The translations under genes were made by a program, and so were the position numbers. Below the pieces are notes generated by a model. It was given only the letters and a program-made list of their open reading frames with translations, searched no databases and was not told the DNA's origin. A stretch of 64,000 bases of DNA, taken from Micromonospora sp. DSM 45708. Its GTDB lineage: Bacteria; Actinomycetota; Actinomycetes; Mycobacteriales; Micromonosporaceae. Of the stretch, positions 53,136 through 62,268 are shown one piece after another; the stretch's first letter is position 1; every line of letters begins with the position of its first letter. The stretch spans positions 682,001 to 746,000 of the forward strand of contig NZ_CP154796.1 of assembly GCF_039566955.1 (NCBI RefSeq). Reading direction: 5' to 3'.

Positions 53136-55154
53136 ATGGACGACGCGATGTCGGGACGCCTGCCGGAGCGGGACCGCCCGTGGGTGATGCGCACGTACGC
53201 CGGGCACTCCTCCGCCGCGGCCTCCAACGCCCTCTACCGCCGCAACCTGGCGAAGGGGCAGACCGGGTTGTCGGTCGCGTTCGACCTGCCCACCCAGACC
53301 GGCTACGACCCCGACCACGAGCTGGCCGCCGGCGAGGTGGGCCGGGTCGGCGTGCCGGTGGCGCACCTCGGCGACATGCGCGCGCTGGTCGAGGGCATCC
53401 CGCTGGCCGAGATGAACACCTCGATGACCATCAACGCGCCGGCGATGTGGATGCTCGCGCTCTACGGCACGGCCGCCGTCGAACAGGGTGCCGAGCTGCG
53501 CCGCTGCGCCGGCACCACGCAGAACGACATCATCAAGGAGTACCTGTCCCGGGGGACGTACATCTTCCCGCCGGCCGCCTCGCTGCGGCTGACCGCCGAC
53601 GTCATCGCCTGGACGCTGCGGGAGATGCCGCGGTGGAACCCGGTCAACATCTGCTCGTACCACCTCCAGGAGGCCGGCGCGACGCCGGTGCAGGAGGTCG
53701 GCTTCGCGCTCGCCACCGCGGTCGCCGTGCTGGACACCGTGCGCGACTCCGGCCAGGTGCCGGCCGGGCGGATGGGCGACGTGGTGCAGCGGATCTCCTT
53801 CTTCGTCAACGCCGGGGTGCGCTTCGTCGAGGAGATCGCCAAGATGCGCGCGTTCGGCGCGCTCTGGGACGAGATCACCCGCGACCGCTACGGCGTGACC
53901 GAGGCGAAGCAGCGCCGTTTCCGCTACGGCGTGCAGGTCAACTCGCTGGGCCTGACCGAGGCGCAGCCGGAGAACAACATCCAACGCATCGTGCTGGAGA
54001 TGCTCGGCGTCACGCTGTCCCGGGACGCCCGGGCCCGCGCCGTGCAGCTCCCCGCCTGGAACGAGGCGCTCGGCCTGCCCCGCCCGTGGGACCAGCAGTG
54101 GTCGCTGCGCATGCAGCAGGTGCTGGCGTACGAGTCGGACCTGCTCGAATACCCCGACCTGTTCGAGGGCTCGCACGTGATGACCGCGCTCGTCGACGAC
54201 ATCGTCACCGGGGCCCGGGTCGAGCTGGAGAAGGTGCTGGAGATGGGTGGCGTGGTGACCGCCGTGGAGTCCGGCTACCTCAAGAGCGCGCTTGTCGCCT
54301 CGCTGGCCGACCGGCGTCGGCGGATGGAGGCCGGCACCGACGTGGTGATCGGTGTCAACCGCTTCACCGAGACCGAGCCGTCCCCGCTGACCGCGGCCGG
54401 CGCCGAGGCGATCGAGCAGGTGGACCCGGCGGTCGAGGCGGCTGCCACGGCCGGCGTACGCGAATGGCGGGCCGGCCGGGACGCGGCGGCCGTCGACGCC
54501 GCGCTGGCGCGCCTGCGCGCGGACGCCGCGAACACCGCGAACCTGATGCCGGCGACGCTGGCCTGCGTGGCCGCCGGGGTGACCACGGGGGAGTGGGCCG
54601 GGGCGCTGCGCCAGGTGTTCGGCGAGTACCGGGCGCCGACCGGGCTGGCCGGCGCGGCCGGCGCGGGCGGCGACGCGAACCTCGCGGCGGTCCGGGAACG
54701 GGTCGCCGCGACCGCGCGCGAGCTGGGCACCGGCCGGCTGCGGCTGCTGGTCGGCAAGCCGGGGCTGGACGGGCACTCCAACGGCGCCGAGCAGATCGCG
54801 GTACGCGCCCGCGACGCCGGCTTCGAGGTGGTCTACCAGGGCATCCGGTTGACCGCCGGGCAGATCGTGGCCGCCGCGGTGGAGGAGGACGTCGACCTGG
54901 TCGGGCTCTCCGTGCTCTCCGGCTCGCACCTGGCCGCCGTGCCGGCGGTGCTGGACGGGCTGCGCGCGGCCGGCCGGGGCGACCTGCCGGTGGTGGTGGG
55001 CGGCATCATCCCGCCCGCCGACGCCGAGGCGCTGCGGGCCGCCGGCGTGGCCCGGGTGTTCACGCCGAAGGACTTCGCGCTCACCGGCATCATCGACGAA
55101 CTGGTCACCGTCATCCGGGAGAGCGTGCAAGGCGGGGAATCCCACCCGGCGTAG
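53136..55154 (+). CDS. Acyl-CoA mutase, probably ethylmalonyl-CoA mutase (Ecm/MeaA)
   Basis: A 672-residue AdoCbl enzyme with the TIM-barrel mutase domain (about 10-520) and a C-terminal B12-binding domain (about 535-665) with the cobalt ligand His in GKPGLDGHSNGAEQI. The motifs RTYAGHSSAAASNALYRRNL, AFDLPTQTGYDPDHELA and MNTSMTINAPAM match Ecm/MeaA of streptomycetes rather than methylmalonyl-CoA mutase. It would convert (2R)-ethylmalonyl-CoA to (2S)-methylsuccinyl-CoA. It stands alone with no ccr beside it. The nearby adenosyltransferase may supply the cofactor. Methylmalonyl- or another acyl-CoA substrate is the alternative. Confidence 0.85.
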   Translation: MDDAMSGRLPERDRPWVMRTYAGHSSAAASNALYRRNLAKGQTGLSVAFDLPTQTGYDPDHELAAGEVGRVGVPVAHLGDMRALVEGIPLAEMNTSMTINAPAMWMLALYGTAAVEQGAELRRCAGTTQNDIIKEYLSRGTYIFPPAASLRLTADVIAWTLREMPRWNPVNICSYHLQEAGATPVQEVGFALATAVAVLDTVRDSGQVPAGRMGDVVQRISFFVNAGVRFVEEIAKMRAFGALWDEITRDRYGVTEAKQRRFRYGVQVNSLGLTEAQPENNIQRIVLEMLGVTLSRDARARAVQLPAWNEALGLPRPWDQQWSLRMQQVLAYESDLLEYPDLFEGSHVMTALVDDIVTGARVELEKVLEMGGVVTAVESGYLKSALVASLADRRRRMEAGTDVVIGVNRFTETEPSPLTAAGAEAIEQVDPAVEAAATAGVREWRAGRDAAAVDAALARLRADAANTANLMPATLACVAAGVTTGEWAGALRQVFGEYRAPTGLAGAAGAGGDANLAAVRERVAATARELGTGRLRLLVGKPGLDGHSNGAEQIAVRARDAGFEVVYQGIRLTAGQIVAAAVEEDVDLVGLSVLSGSHLAAVPAVLDGLRAAGRGDLPVVVGGIIPPADAEALRAAGVARVFTPKDFALTGIIDELVTVIRESVQGGESHPA

Positions 55155-55201
55155 GGGTAAAGCCCTAAAGTGGGGCAAGACACCCACGGAAGGGCGGAAA
55201 G

Positions 55202-55498
55202 ATGACCGCGTCGATGGAGATGCCCCGGGTCCAGGAGTGCGCCGTCCGGTCCTGCGCCTACAACCACACGAACGACTGCCACGCGTTCGCCATCACGATC
55301 GGCAGCAGCGACCACGCACACTGCCACACCTACGTGGACATGCCGGTGCGCGGCGGCATCGAGCAGCTCACCGCGCAGGTCGGCGCCTGCTCACGCGCCG
55401 ACTGCCAGCACAACTCCGACCTGGAGTGCCGCGCCCCCGCCATCACCGTCGGACCGGACAACGACCTGGCCGACTGCATGACCTACCGCAGCCGCTGA
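55202..55498 (+). CDS. Small Cys-rich protein with two DUF1540 repeats
   Basis: A 98-residue protein with two copies of a cysteine pattern: CAVRSCAYNHTNDCHAFAIT with a later HCHTY, and CSRADCQHNSDLECRAPAIT with DCMTY. Each copy has four Cys that could bind a metal such as zinc. Function unknown. A good ribosome binding site (GGAAGGG and GGAAAG) precedes the ATG. It sits between the mutase gene and the opposing DUF4126 gene. Confidence 0.85.
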   Translation: MTASMEMPRVQECAVRSCAYNHTNDCHAFAITIGSSDHAHCHTYVDMPVRGGIEQLTAQVGACSRADCQHNSDLECRAPAITVGPDNDLADCMTYRSR

Positions 55499-55510
55499 GC
55501 CACGGCGCGG

Positions 55511-56128
55511 TCAGACGCGGAAGCCGGCGGCCCGAGCCGCCGCGCGTTCCCGTCGGCGGCCCCGGCGGCGGCGTACCAGCCAGACCGCGAAGGCGACCAG
55601 GCCGACCGCGAACACCAGCACCAGCACCGGCAGCAGGATCGCCACCACCGACATGAGCACGCTCGTCGCGTCCTCGGCGGTGCTGGCCACCGGTGCGCCG
55701 AAGCCGGCAGTGGTGGCGTTGACGACCGGCCGGGCGGCGGCCTTGAGCAGGTGCACGCCGAGCGCGATGAACACGCCGACCACCACCGGCACCCACTGGT
55801 GGGTGGAGAAGAACGTGTCCGGGTCGCTGACCGTGACCGTCTCCGACCCGGACCCGGCGCCGAACGCCAGACCACCGGCGGTCGGCCGGACCACCGTCTG
55901 CACCATGTCGTTGACGTGGTCGACCACCGGCACCTTGTCGGCCACCATCTCCACCGCCAGCAGGACGGCGAGGATCAGCAGCACCCAGCCGTTGCCGAGC
56001 CACTGCCAGCCGCTCGGCAGCTCGATCAGGTCGGTGTAGCGGGCCAGCAGGCCCATCAGCATCAGCGGGATGTAGGCGTTCAGGCCCGCCGAGGCGGCCA
56101 GACCGGAACCGGTGAGGACTTCGAGCAC
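55511..56128 (-). CDS. DUF4126 membrane protein
   Basis: A 205-residue protein with helices at about 5-28, 46-64, 112-131 and 157-186, and the family start [19 protein letters not shown]. The loop with [13 protein letters not shown] is conserved. C-terminus is Arg-rich and cytoplasmic. Function unknown. GTG start; CATATT six bases before it may be the -10 box. It diverges from nucS across 71 bases that hold a perfect GCACCGGTGC palindrome. Confidence 0.85.
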   Translation of the reverse strand: MLEVLTGSGLAASAGLNAYIPLMLMGLLARYTDLIELPSGWQWLGNGWVLLILAVLLAVEMVADKVPVVDHVNDMVQTVVRPTAGGLAFGAGSGSETVTVSDPDTFFSTHQWVPVVVGVFIALGVHLLKAAARPVVNATTAGFGAPVASTAEDATSVLMSVVAILLPVLVLVFAVGLVAFAVWLVRRRRGRRRERAAARAAGFRV

Positions 56129-56187
56129 AATCTCAATATGGCACCGGTGCGCCAGTGGCGCTCGTCGGAGCCGACCGGGGGCTCGGC

Positions 56188-56193
56188 TACCCT
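56188..56193 (+). promoter_or_regulatory. Predicted -10 box of nucS (leaderless start)
   Basis: TACCCT ends six bases before the nucS GTG at 56200, with no ribosome binding site. Confidence 0.5.
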
Positions 56194-56199
56194 CGTCGG

Positions 56200-56859
56200 G
56201 TGCGGTTGGTCATTGCGAAGTGCTCAGTGGACTATGTCGGACGGCTCTCGGCGCACCTGCCGCCGGCCACCCGGCTGCTCATGGTCAAGGCGGACGGCTC
56301 GGTGTCGATCCACGCGGACGACCGGGCCTACAAGCCGTTGAACTGGATGAGCCCGCCGTGCCGGCTGGAGGAGGCGCCCGGCGTCTGGCGGGTGGTCAAC
56401 AAGGCCGGCGAGGAGCTGCGCATCACACTGGAGGAGATCTTCCAGGACACCTCGTACGAGCTGGGCATCGACCCCGGGCTGCGCAAGGACGGCGTGGAGG
56501 CGCACCTCCAGGAGCTGCTCGCCGCCAACCCGGGCACGCTCGGCGAGGGCTTCACGCTGGTCCGGCGGGAGTACATGACCGCGATCGGCCCGGTCGACCT
56601 GCTCTGCCGGGACGCCAACGCCGGCGCGGTCGCGGTCGAGGTGAAGCGGCGCGGCGAGATCGACGGGGTGGAGCAGCTCACCCGCTACCTGGAGCTGATG
56701 AACCGCGACCCGCTGCTCGCGCCGGTCACCGGCGTGTTCGCCGCGCAGGAGATCAAGCCACAGGCCCGGGTGCTCGCCACCGACCGCGGCATCCGCTGCG
56801 TCGTGGTCGACTACGACAGGCTGCGCGGCGTCGAGCGCGACGAGCTGACGCTCTTCTGA
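56200..56859 (+). CDS. nucS: Mismatch-specific endonuclease NucS/EndoMS
   Basis: A 219-residue nuclease that starts non-canonical mismatch repair in actinobacteria lacking MutS/MutL. The N-terminal dimer domain starts [20 protein letters not shown]. The C-terminal RecB-like nuclease has GPVDLLCRD and [20 protein letters not shown], which give the D-ExK active site. It ends in ELTLF, the sliding-clamp binding tail. GTG 56200 is chosen over upstream in-frame starts because homologs start here and TACCCT lies six bases away. Confidence 0.96.
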   Translation: MRLVIAKCSVDYVGRLSAHLPPATRLLMVKADGSVSIHADDRAYKPLNWMSPPCRLEEAPGVWRVVNKAGEELRITLEEIFQDTSYELGIDPGLRKDGVEAHLQELLAANPGTLGEGFTLVRREYMTAIGPVDLLCRDANAGAVAVEVKRRGEIDGVEQLTRYLELMNRDPLLAPVTGVFAAQEIKPQARVLATDRGIRCVVVDYDRLRGVERDELTLF

Positions 56860-56872
56860 GCCGACCGGCGCC

Positions 56873-58375
56873 TCAGCGGCCCCGGCCGTACATCAGCTTG
56901 GCGACCTTGACCAGGCGGGCGACGTCCGCCGGGGTGCGCTCGAACGTCATGGCCGGCAGCAGCGAGCGGGCCCGGCGGCGGGTGACCGCCTTGGGGCGGC
57001 CGAACTCGCGCAGGCCGTCCTCGCCGTGGATCCGGCCGAAACCGGACTCGCCGGTGCCGCCGAACGGCAGCGTCGACATGCCGGCGAAGGTCAGCGCCGA
57101 GTTGACCGAGGCCATCCCGGAGCGCAGCCGCCGCGCCACGGCCACCGCCCGCGCCCGGCCGAAGACCGAACCCCCGAGCCCGTACGGCAACGCGTTGGCG
57201 CGCTCGACGGCCTCGTCGACGTCGCGGACCCGGTTGACGGTCAGCGTCGGGCCGAACGTCTCCTCGCGGACCGCGGCGGAGTCCTCCGGCACGTCGACCA
57301 GCACGGTCGGGTGCACGTACGGCGGCCGGACCGCCTCCGGACCGCCGAGCACCGCCCGCCCGCCCCGGGCGACCGCGTCGTCGATGTGCCGCCGGATCAC
57401 GTCGATCTGGGCCGGCATGGTGATCGGGCCGAGGTCGGCGCCGTCGACGCCGACGGTCAGCCGGCCCGCCTTCGCCACCACCTTGTCGACGAACGCGTCG
57501 AAGACCTGGTCGACCGCGTAGACCCGCTCGATGCCGATGCACGTCTGGCCGGCGTTGGTCAGCCCGCCCCACACGGCCGCCTCGGCGGCGGCGTCCAGGT
57601 CGGCGTCCGAGTCGACGATCATGGCGTCCTTGCCGCCGGCCTCCAGCAGCACCGGGGTGAGCGTCTCGGCGCAGGCCGCCATGACCTTCTTCGCGGTGGC
57701 GGTGGAGCCGGTGAAGGCCACCTTCGCCACCCCGGAGCGGCACAGCGCCGCGCCGACGTCACCGAGCCCGTGCACCGCCTGGAACACCGGCTGCTCGGGC
57801 ACCACCTCGGCGAACCGGTCGACCAGCCACTGGCCCACCGCCGGGGTGTACTCGCTCGGCTTGAACACCACCGCGTTGCCGGCGGCCAACGCGTACGCGG
57901 TGGAGCCGATCGGGGTGAAGACCGGGTAGTTCCACGGACCGATCACGCCGACCACGCCGTACGGCTGGTATTCCAGGTGACCGGTGAACTCGGCCAGGAT
58001 CAGCCGGGAGCGGACCCGGCGGGGCCCGAGCACGCGCCGTGCGTTGCGGGCCGCCCAGTCGACGTGCTCCAGCGCGGTGAGGATCTCCACCACGGCGTCG
58101 GCGACGGGCTTGCCGCCCTCGGTGTGCATCAGGTCGGCCAGCTCCTCGATGCGCCGGGCGAGCACGCCGCGCCACCGCTGGAGCCGGTCGCGCCGGCCGG
58201 TGAAGCCGAGCCCGGCCCACCAGTCGGCGGCGGCGCGGGCCCGGTCGACGGCGGCGCGCACGTCCGCCTCGGTCGCCACCGGGAGCCGCCCGGCCTCCGC
58301 GCCGGTCGCCGGGCTGGTCGACACCAGTCGACCGGCCTCGATGAGCGGGATTCCGGGGACATGCACTGCGGTCAT
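56873..58375 (-). CDS. NAD(P)-dependent aldehyde dehydrogenase
   Basis: A 500-residue ALDH. The cofactor region has VIGPWNYPVFTPIGS and FTGSTATAKK, the general-base Glu is in LLEAGGKDAMIV, and the nucleophile Cys is in NAGQTCIGIERVY. It is closest in look to succinate-semialdehyde dehydrogenases or coniferyl-aldehyde-type enzymes; substrate cannot be fixed. The C-terminal 25 residues are basic. It has a predicted leaderless promoter and converges on nucS with a 13-base gap. Confidence 0.92.
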   Translation of the reverse strand: MTAVHVPGIPLIEAGRLVSTSPATGAEAGRLPVATEADVRAAVDRARAAADWWAGLGFTGRRDRLQRWRGVLARRIEELADLMHTEGGKPVADAVVEILTALEHVDWAARNARRVLGPRRVRSRLILAEFTGHLEYQPYGVVGVIGPWNYPVFTPIGSTAYALAAGNAVVFKPSEYTPAVGQWLVDRFAEVVPEQPVFQAVHGLGDVGAALCRSGVAKVAFTGSTATAKKVMAACAETLTPVLLEAGGKDAMIVDSDADLDAAAEAAVWGGLTNAGQTCIGIERVYAVDQVFDAFVDKVVAKAGRLTVGVDGADLGPITMPAQIDVIRRHIDDAVARGGRAVLGGPEAVRPPYVHPTVLVDVPEDSAAVREETFGPTLTVNRVRDVDEAVERANALPYGLGGSVFGRARAVAVARRLRSGMASVNSALTFAGMSTLPFGGTGESGFGRIHGEDGLREFGRPKAVTRRRARSLLPAMTFERTPADVARLVKVAKLMYGRGR

Positions 58376-58381
58376 GGCCGC

Positions 58382-58387
58382 AGTCTA
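58382..58387 (-). promoter_or_regulatory. Predicted -10 box of the aldehyde dehydrogenase gene
   Basis: On the minus strand TAGACT ends six bases before the ATG, with GCGGCC in between and no ribosome binding site. Confidence 0.5.
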
Positions 58388-58615
58388 GACCCGAATATTA
58401 CTCATGGGTAGGTGACGGATGGCCCCTACGCTGCCCGGACCGATGCCCGTCACATCGACGGACGTCATGACCGAATGCGCCCGGTGCGGCCACCCGAACG
58501 GCGAACGGGAGATGACCGGCCGGGGTCGCGGTGGTGACCGCGCGGTGGTGGGAGCCACTACGGTGAGATGGCAGGCTGACGCCGCGGGGCGATGTGGGGT
58601 GGAGGTCGACTGTCC

Positions 58616-59062
58616 ATGGAGGAACATCCGGAGTTGATGCCGTTGCTGACGGTGTCGGGCGGGGCGATGCGGGGGCTCAGTTTTCGGATCGGCCGGGGCG
58701 TGCAGGTGATCGGCCGCGCGCCGACCGCCGACGTCGTGCTCCCCGATCCGCACCTGAGCCGCCGGCACGCCAGCGTCCAGGCCACCCCCGGGGGAGTGGT
58801 GCTCACCGACCTCGGCTCGACCAACGGCACCTGGCTCAACGACACCCGGATCACCGGCAGCGTGCCGATCTCCGACGGGGACGTGGTCCGGCTCGGCCGC
58901 ACCGACCTGCGTCTCTACGACCCCGGCGTGGCCCGGACCGACCCGGTCGGGATGACCTTCGGCGCGCCCCGCCGCGACCAGCGGCCCACGCTGCCGCTGC
59001 CGGTCCCGGCGCCCCGGCAGCCGATCGAGTCGCGCGAGGCGCAGCCCGCCGACGCCCGCTGA
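58616..59062 (+). CDS. FHA domain protein
   Basis: A 148-residue protein with one forkhead-associated domain (about 12-100): GLSFRIGRGVQVIGRAPTAD, LPDPHLSRRHASV and LTDLGSTNGTWLND, the full phosphothreonine-binding set. The C-terminal 45 residues are Pro/Arg-rich. It has no other domain, so it is likely a small adaptor in Ser/Thr kinase signalling. The ATG follows GGAGG by ten bases; ATG-like starts 24 bases upstream are possible. Confidence 0.9.
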   Translation: MEEHPELMPLLTVSGGAMRGLSFRIGRGVQVIGRAPTADVVLPDPHLSRRHASVQATPGGVVLTDLGSTNGTWLNDTRITGSVPISDGDVVRLGRTDLRLYDPGVARTDPVGMTFGAPRRDQRPTLPLPVPAPRQPIESREAQPADAR

Positions 59063-59099
59063 CCGTCCGCACCCCGTGCGCGTTCACCCTGGGCGCGAG

Positions 59100-59149
59100 T
59101 TCACGGAAAGTGCGGCTGTCGCGGCCCGGACAGCCGCACTTTCCGTGAA
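59100..59149. repeat. TTCACGGAAAGTGCGGCTGTC intergenic palindrome
   Basis: Two perfect 21-base arms (59100-59120 and 59129-59149) flank an eight-base loop. It lies 37 bases after the FHA gene and 74 before the hydrolase gene. The core CGGAAA-GTG-CGGC matches that of the palindrome at 28156-28207, so both appear to be copies of one family. Confidence 0.75.
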
Positions 59150-59223
59150 ACAGGGCGCGCGGGCGGGGCGGTGTGTGGGGCGGGCACATGGATTCGGGAT
59201 GGGTGGTGTGCCAGCATGCGCTG

Positions 59224-60288
59224 ATGCGGAGCGCGCGGCACACGGTCCAGGCCAACGGCATCACCCAGGCGGTCCGGGTGGCCGGGCCACCGGACGGCGT
59301 GCCGGTGCTGCTCGTGCACGGCAACGTCTCGTCGTCGGCGTTCTGGGAGCCACTGCTGCCGAGACTGCCGGAGACGCTCCGGGTGGTCGCCCCCGACCTG
59401 CGCGGCTACGGCGAGACCGACACCGCCCCGGTCGACGCCACCCGCGGCGTCGGTGACTTCGCCGACGACGTGGCCGCCCTGCTCGACGCCCCCGGGCTGT
59501 TCGCCGCCGGCGCCCGGCCGGTGGTCGTCGGGCACTCGCTCGGCGGCGGCGTGGCGATGCGGCTGCTGGTCGACCGGCCGGAACGGGTGGCCGGGCTGCT
59601 GCTGGCGGCGCCGGTGTCCCCGTACGGCTTCGGTGGCACCCGGGACCTCGACGGCGCCCCCACCACGCCCGACTTCGCCGGCACCGGCGCGGGCGGCGCG
59701 AACCCGGACTTCGTGGCCCGGCTCGCCGCCGGTGACCGGGGCGCCGACGGCCCGACCAGCCCGCGCAACGTGCTGCGCGCCGCGTACGTGGCCGACCCGG
59801 CGTCGCTCGGCGACCACGAGGACCTGCTGCTGGAGAGCATGCTGACCACCGCCACCGGGGACGACAACTACCCGGGCACCGCGGTCGCCTCGGACCACTG
59901 GCCGGGGACCGCCGCCGGGCGGCGCGGCGTGCTCAACACGCTGGCCCCGGACCACTTCCGGCTCGCCGACGAGCTGGTCGCCGCGCCGGTCAAGCCGCCG
60001 GTGACCTGGGTACGCGGCGACGCCGACGTGATCGTCTCGGACACCTCGCTGTTCGACCTGGCGTACCTCGGTCAGCTCGGGATCGTGCCCGGCTGGCCCG
60101 GCGCCGAGCGGTGCCCGCCGCAGCCGATGGTCGGCCAGACCCGCGCGGTGCTGGACCGGTACGCGGCGGCCGGCGGGACCTACCGGGAGGTGGCGCTGCC
60201 CGGCTGCGGGCACAGCCCGCACCTGGAACGGCCGGCCGAGTTCGTCGCCGAACTGCTGGCGCTCGCCGGGGTGCCCGCGCCCGCGTGA
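59224..60288 (+). CDS. Alpha/beta hydrolase
   Basis: A 354-residue soluble hydrolase: oxyanion region LLVHGNVSSSAFW, PDLRGYGETD, nucleophile Ser in VVGHSLGGGVAMRLL, acid Asp in WVRGDADVIVSD and His in PGCGHSPHLERP. The lid region (about 145-240) is large. Start ATG 59224 is chosen since CAGCAT lies six bases upstream and the conserved part begins soon after; ATG 59188 is an alternative. Substrate unknown. Confidence 0.88.
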   Translation: MRSARHTVQANGITQAVRVAGPPDGVPVLLVHGNVSSSAFWEPLLPRLPETLRVVAPDLRGYGETDTAPVDATRGVGDFADDVAALLDAPGLFAAGARPVVVGHSLGGGVAMRLLVDRPERVAGLLLAAPVSPYGFGGTRDLDGAPTTPDFAGTGAGGANPDFVARLAAGDRGADGPTSPRNVLRAAYVADPASLGDHEDLLLESMLTTATGDDNYPGTAVASDHWPGTAAGRRGVLNTLAPDHFRLADELVAAPVKPPVTWVRGDADVIVSDTSLFDLAYLGQLGIVPGWPGAERCPPQPMVGQTRAVLDRYAAAGGTYREVALPGCGHSPHLERPAEFVAELLALAGVPAPA

Positions 60289-60290
60289 GG

Positions 60291-60316
60291 CGCGGTGCGT
60301 GAAATATCCCACCGCG
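60291..60316 (+). terminator. Possible weak terminator after the hydrolase gene
   Basis: CGCGGTG and CACCGCG form a seven-base stem with a 12-base A/T-rich loop, two bases after the stop. Weak compared with the other hairpins here. Confidence 0.35.
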
Positions 60317-60410
60317 TCTCGACAACGCAGCGTCACGTGGCAGACTCCGGCGCATAACCTTAGCGGCCGTTCATGTCGGCAACGGCGGAGGCAACCGAGG
60401 GAGGCCGGTC

Positions 60411-62201
60411 GTGGCGCGCGAGTTCACCCGGGTGGGCGTGGTGGGTCTGGGCACCATGGGTGCCGGCATCGTCGAGGTGTTCGCCCGCAACGGCGTCGAC
60501 GTGACCGCGGTCGAGATCTCCGACGCCGCGCTGGAACGCGGCCGGGTCACGCTCACCGGCTCCACCGACCGTGCGGTGGCCAAGGGCAAGCTCGCCGAGG
60601 CCGACCGGGACGCGCTGCTGGCGCGGGTGGACTTCCGGGTCGGGCTGGACGCGCTGCACGACGTGGACCTGGTGATCGAGGCGGTGCCCGAGCACCTGGA
60701 CCTCAAGCAGCGGATCTTCGCCGAGCTGGACCGGGTCTGCAAGCCCGACGCCATCCTGGCCACCAACACCTCGTCGCTGAGCGTCACCGAGATCTCGGTC
60801 GCCACCACCCGGCCGAACCAGGTCATCGGCATCCACTTCTTCAACCCGGCCCCGGTGATGAAGCTGGTCGAGGTGGTCCGCACGGTGGTCACCTCCGCCG
60901 AGGTGGTGGCCGACGTGGAGGCGCTCTGCGCCCGGCTCGGCAAGGTCGACGTGACGATCAGCGACCGGGCCGGCTTCATCGCGAACGCGCTGCTGTTCGG
61001 CTACCTGAACCACGCGGTCGGCATGTTCGAGGCGCGCTACGCCACCCGTGAGGACATCGACGCCGCCATGAAGCTCGGCTGCGGCCTGCCGATGGGCCCG
61101 CTGGCGCTGATGGACCTGATCGGCCTGGACACCGCGTACGAGATCCTCGACACGATGTACCGGCGCGGCGGCCGGGACCGCCGGCACGCCCCGGCCCCGC
61201 TGCTCAAGCAGATGGTCACCGCCGGGCTGCTCGGCCGGAAGTCCGGCCGCGGCTTCTACACCTACGAGCGGCCGGGCTCGCCGAAGGTCGTACCCGACGA
61301 GCACACGCCGGTGAGCGCGGAGGCCGCGCTCGCCGACGGCGCCCGTGCCATCGCGAAGGTCGGCATCGTCGGCTCCGGGACCATGGCCACCGGCATCATC
61401 GAGGTCTTCGCCAAGGCCGGCTACGAGGTCATCTCGGTGACCCGGGGCGCGGAGAAGTCCGCCAAGGTCTGCGAGGCGGTCAAGACCTCGCTCAACAAGG
61501 GCGTGGTCCGGGGCAAGCTCGCCGAGGCCGACCGGGACGCCGCGCTGGGCCGGGTCACCTGGTCCGCCACGCTGGAGCACCTCGCCGACGTCGACCTGGT
61601 GGTCGAGGCCGTGGTCGAGGAGCTGAGCGTCAAGAAGGCGCTCTTCGCCAGCCTGGACGAGATCTGCAAGCCGGGCGTGGTGCTCGCCACCACCACCTCG
61701 TCGCTGCCGGTGATCGACGTCGCGATGGCCACCCAGCGCCCGGCCGACGTGATCGGCCTGCACTTCTTCAACCCGGCGCCGATCATGCCGCTGGTGGAGA
61801 TCGTGCGGACCATCCGCACCTCCGCCGAGACGTCGGCCACCGCCCGCGCGGTCTGCGCCGCGCTCGGCAAGACCGGCGTGGTCTGCGGTGACCGGTCCGG
61901 CTTCATCGTCAACGCGCTGCTCTTCCCGTACCTGAACGACGCGGTGAAGATGCTGGAGGCCAGCTACTCCACCGCCGACGACATCGACCACGCGATGAAG
62001 CTCGGCTGCGGCTACCCGATGGGCCCGTTCGAGCTGCTCGACGTGGTCGGCCTGGACGTCTCGCTGGCCATCCAGCGGGAGCTGTACCTGGAGCTGCGCG
62101 AGCCCGGCTTCGCGCCGGCGCCGCTGCTGGAGCACCTGGTCACCGCCGGCTACCTGGGCCGCAAGAGCGGCCGGGGCTTCCGCGACCACACCAACCGCTG
62201 A
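60411..62201 (+). CDS. Double-domain 3-hydroxyacyl-CoA dehydrogenase
   Basis: A 596-residue protein made of two complete 3-hydroxyacyl-CoA dehydrogenase units in tandem. Unit 1 (about 5-290) has GVVGLGTMGAGIVEVFA, catalytic IGIHFFNPAPVMKLVE and GLLGRKSGRGFYTYE. Unit 2 (about 318-592) has GIVGSGTMATGIIEVFA, IGLHFFNPAPIMPLVE and GYLGRKSGRGFRDHT. Both keep the catalytic His-Glu and the NAD loop, so both may be active. No hydratase domain is fused. The GTG follows GAGGGAGG; TAACCT at 60355-60360 may be the -10 box. It would act in fatty acid or butyryl-CoA metabolism. Confidence 0.93.
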   Translation: MAREFTRVGVVGLGTMGAGIVEVFARNGVDVTAVEISDAALERGRVTLTGSTDRAVAKGKLAEADRDALLARVDFRVGLDALHDVDLVIEAVPEHLDLKQRIFAELDRVCKPDAILATNTSSLSVTEISVATTRPNQVIGIHFFNPAPVMKLVEVVRTVVTSAEVVADVEALCARLGKVDVTISDRAGFIANALLFGYLNHAVGMFEARYATREDIDAAMKLGCGLPMGPLALMDLIGLDTAYEILDTMYRRGGRDRRHAPAPLLKQMVTAGLLGRKSGRGFYTYERPGSPKVVPDEHTPVSAEAALADGARAIAKVGIVGSGTMATGIIEVFAKAGYEVISVTRGAEKSAKVCEAVKTSLNKGVVRGKLAEADRDAALGRVTWSATLEHLADVDLVVEAVVEELSVKKALFASLDEICKPGVVLATTTSSLPVIDVAMATQRPADVIGLHFFNPAPIMPLVEIVRTIRTSAETSATARAVCAALGKTGVVCGDRSGFIVNALLFPYLNDAVKMLEASYSTADDIDHAMKLGCGYPMGPFELLDVVGLDVSLAIQRELYLELREPGFAPAPLLEHLVTAGYLGRKSGRGFRDHTNR

Positions 62202-62268
62202 GCCTGTCGACGGCCCGCGTGCGCGTCTGGCCGAGAATTGTCGGCTCCGGGGGCGGACATCAGGCGAT

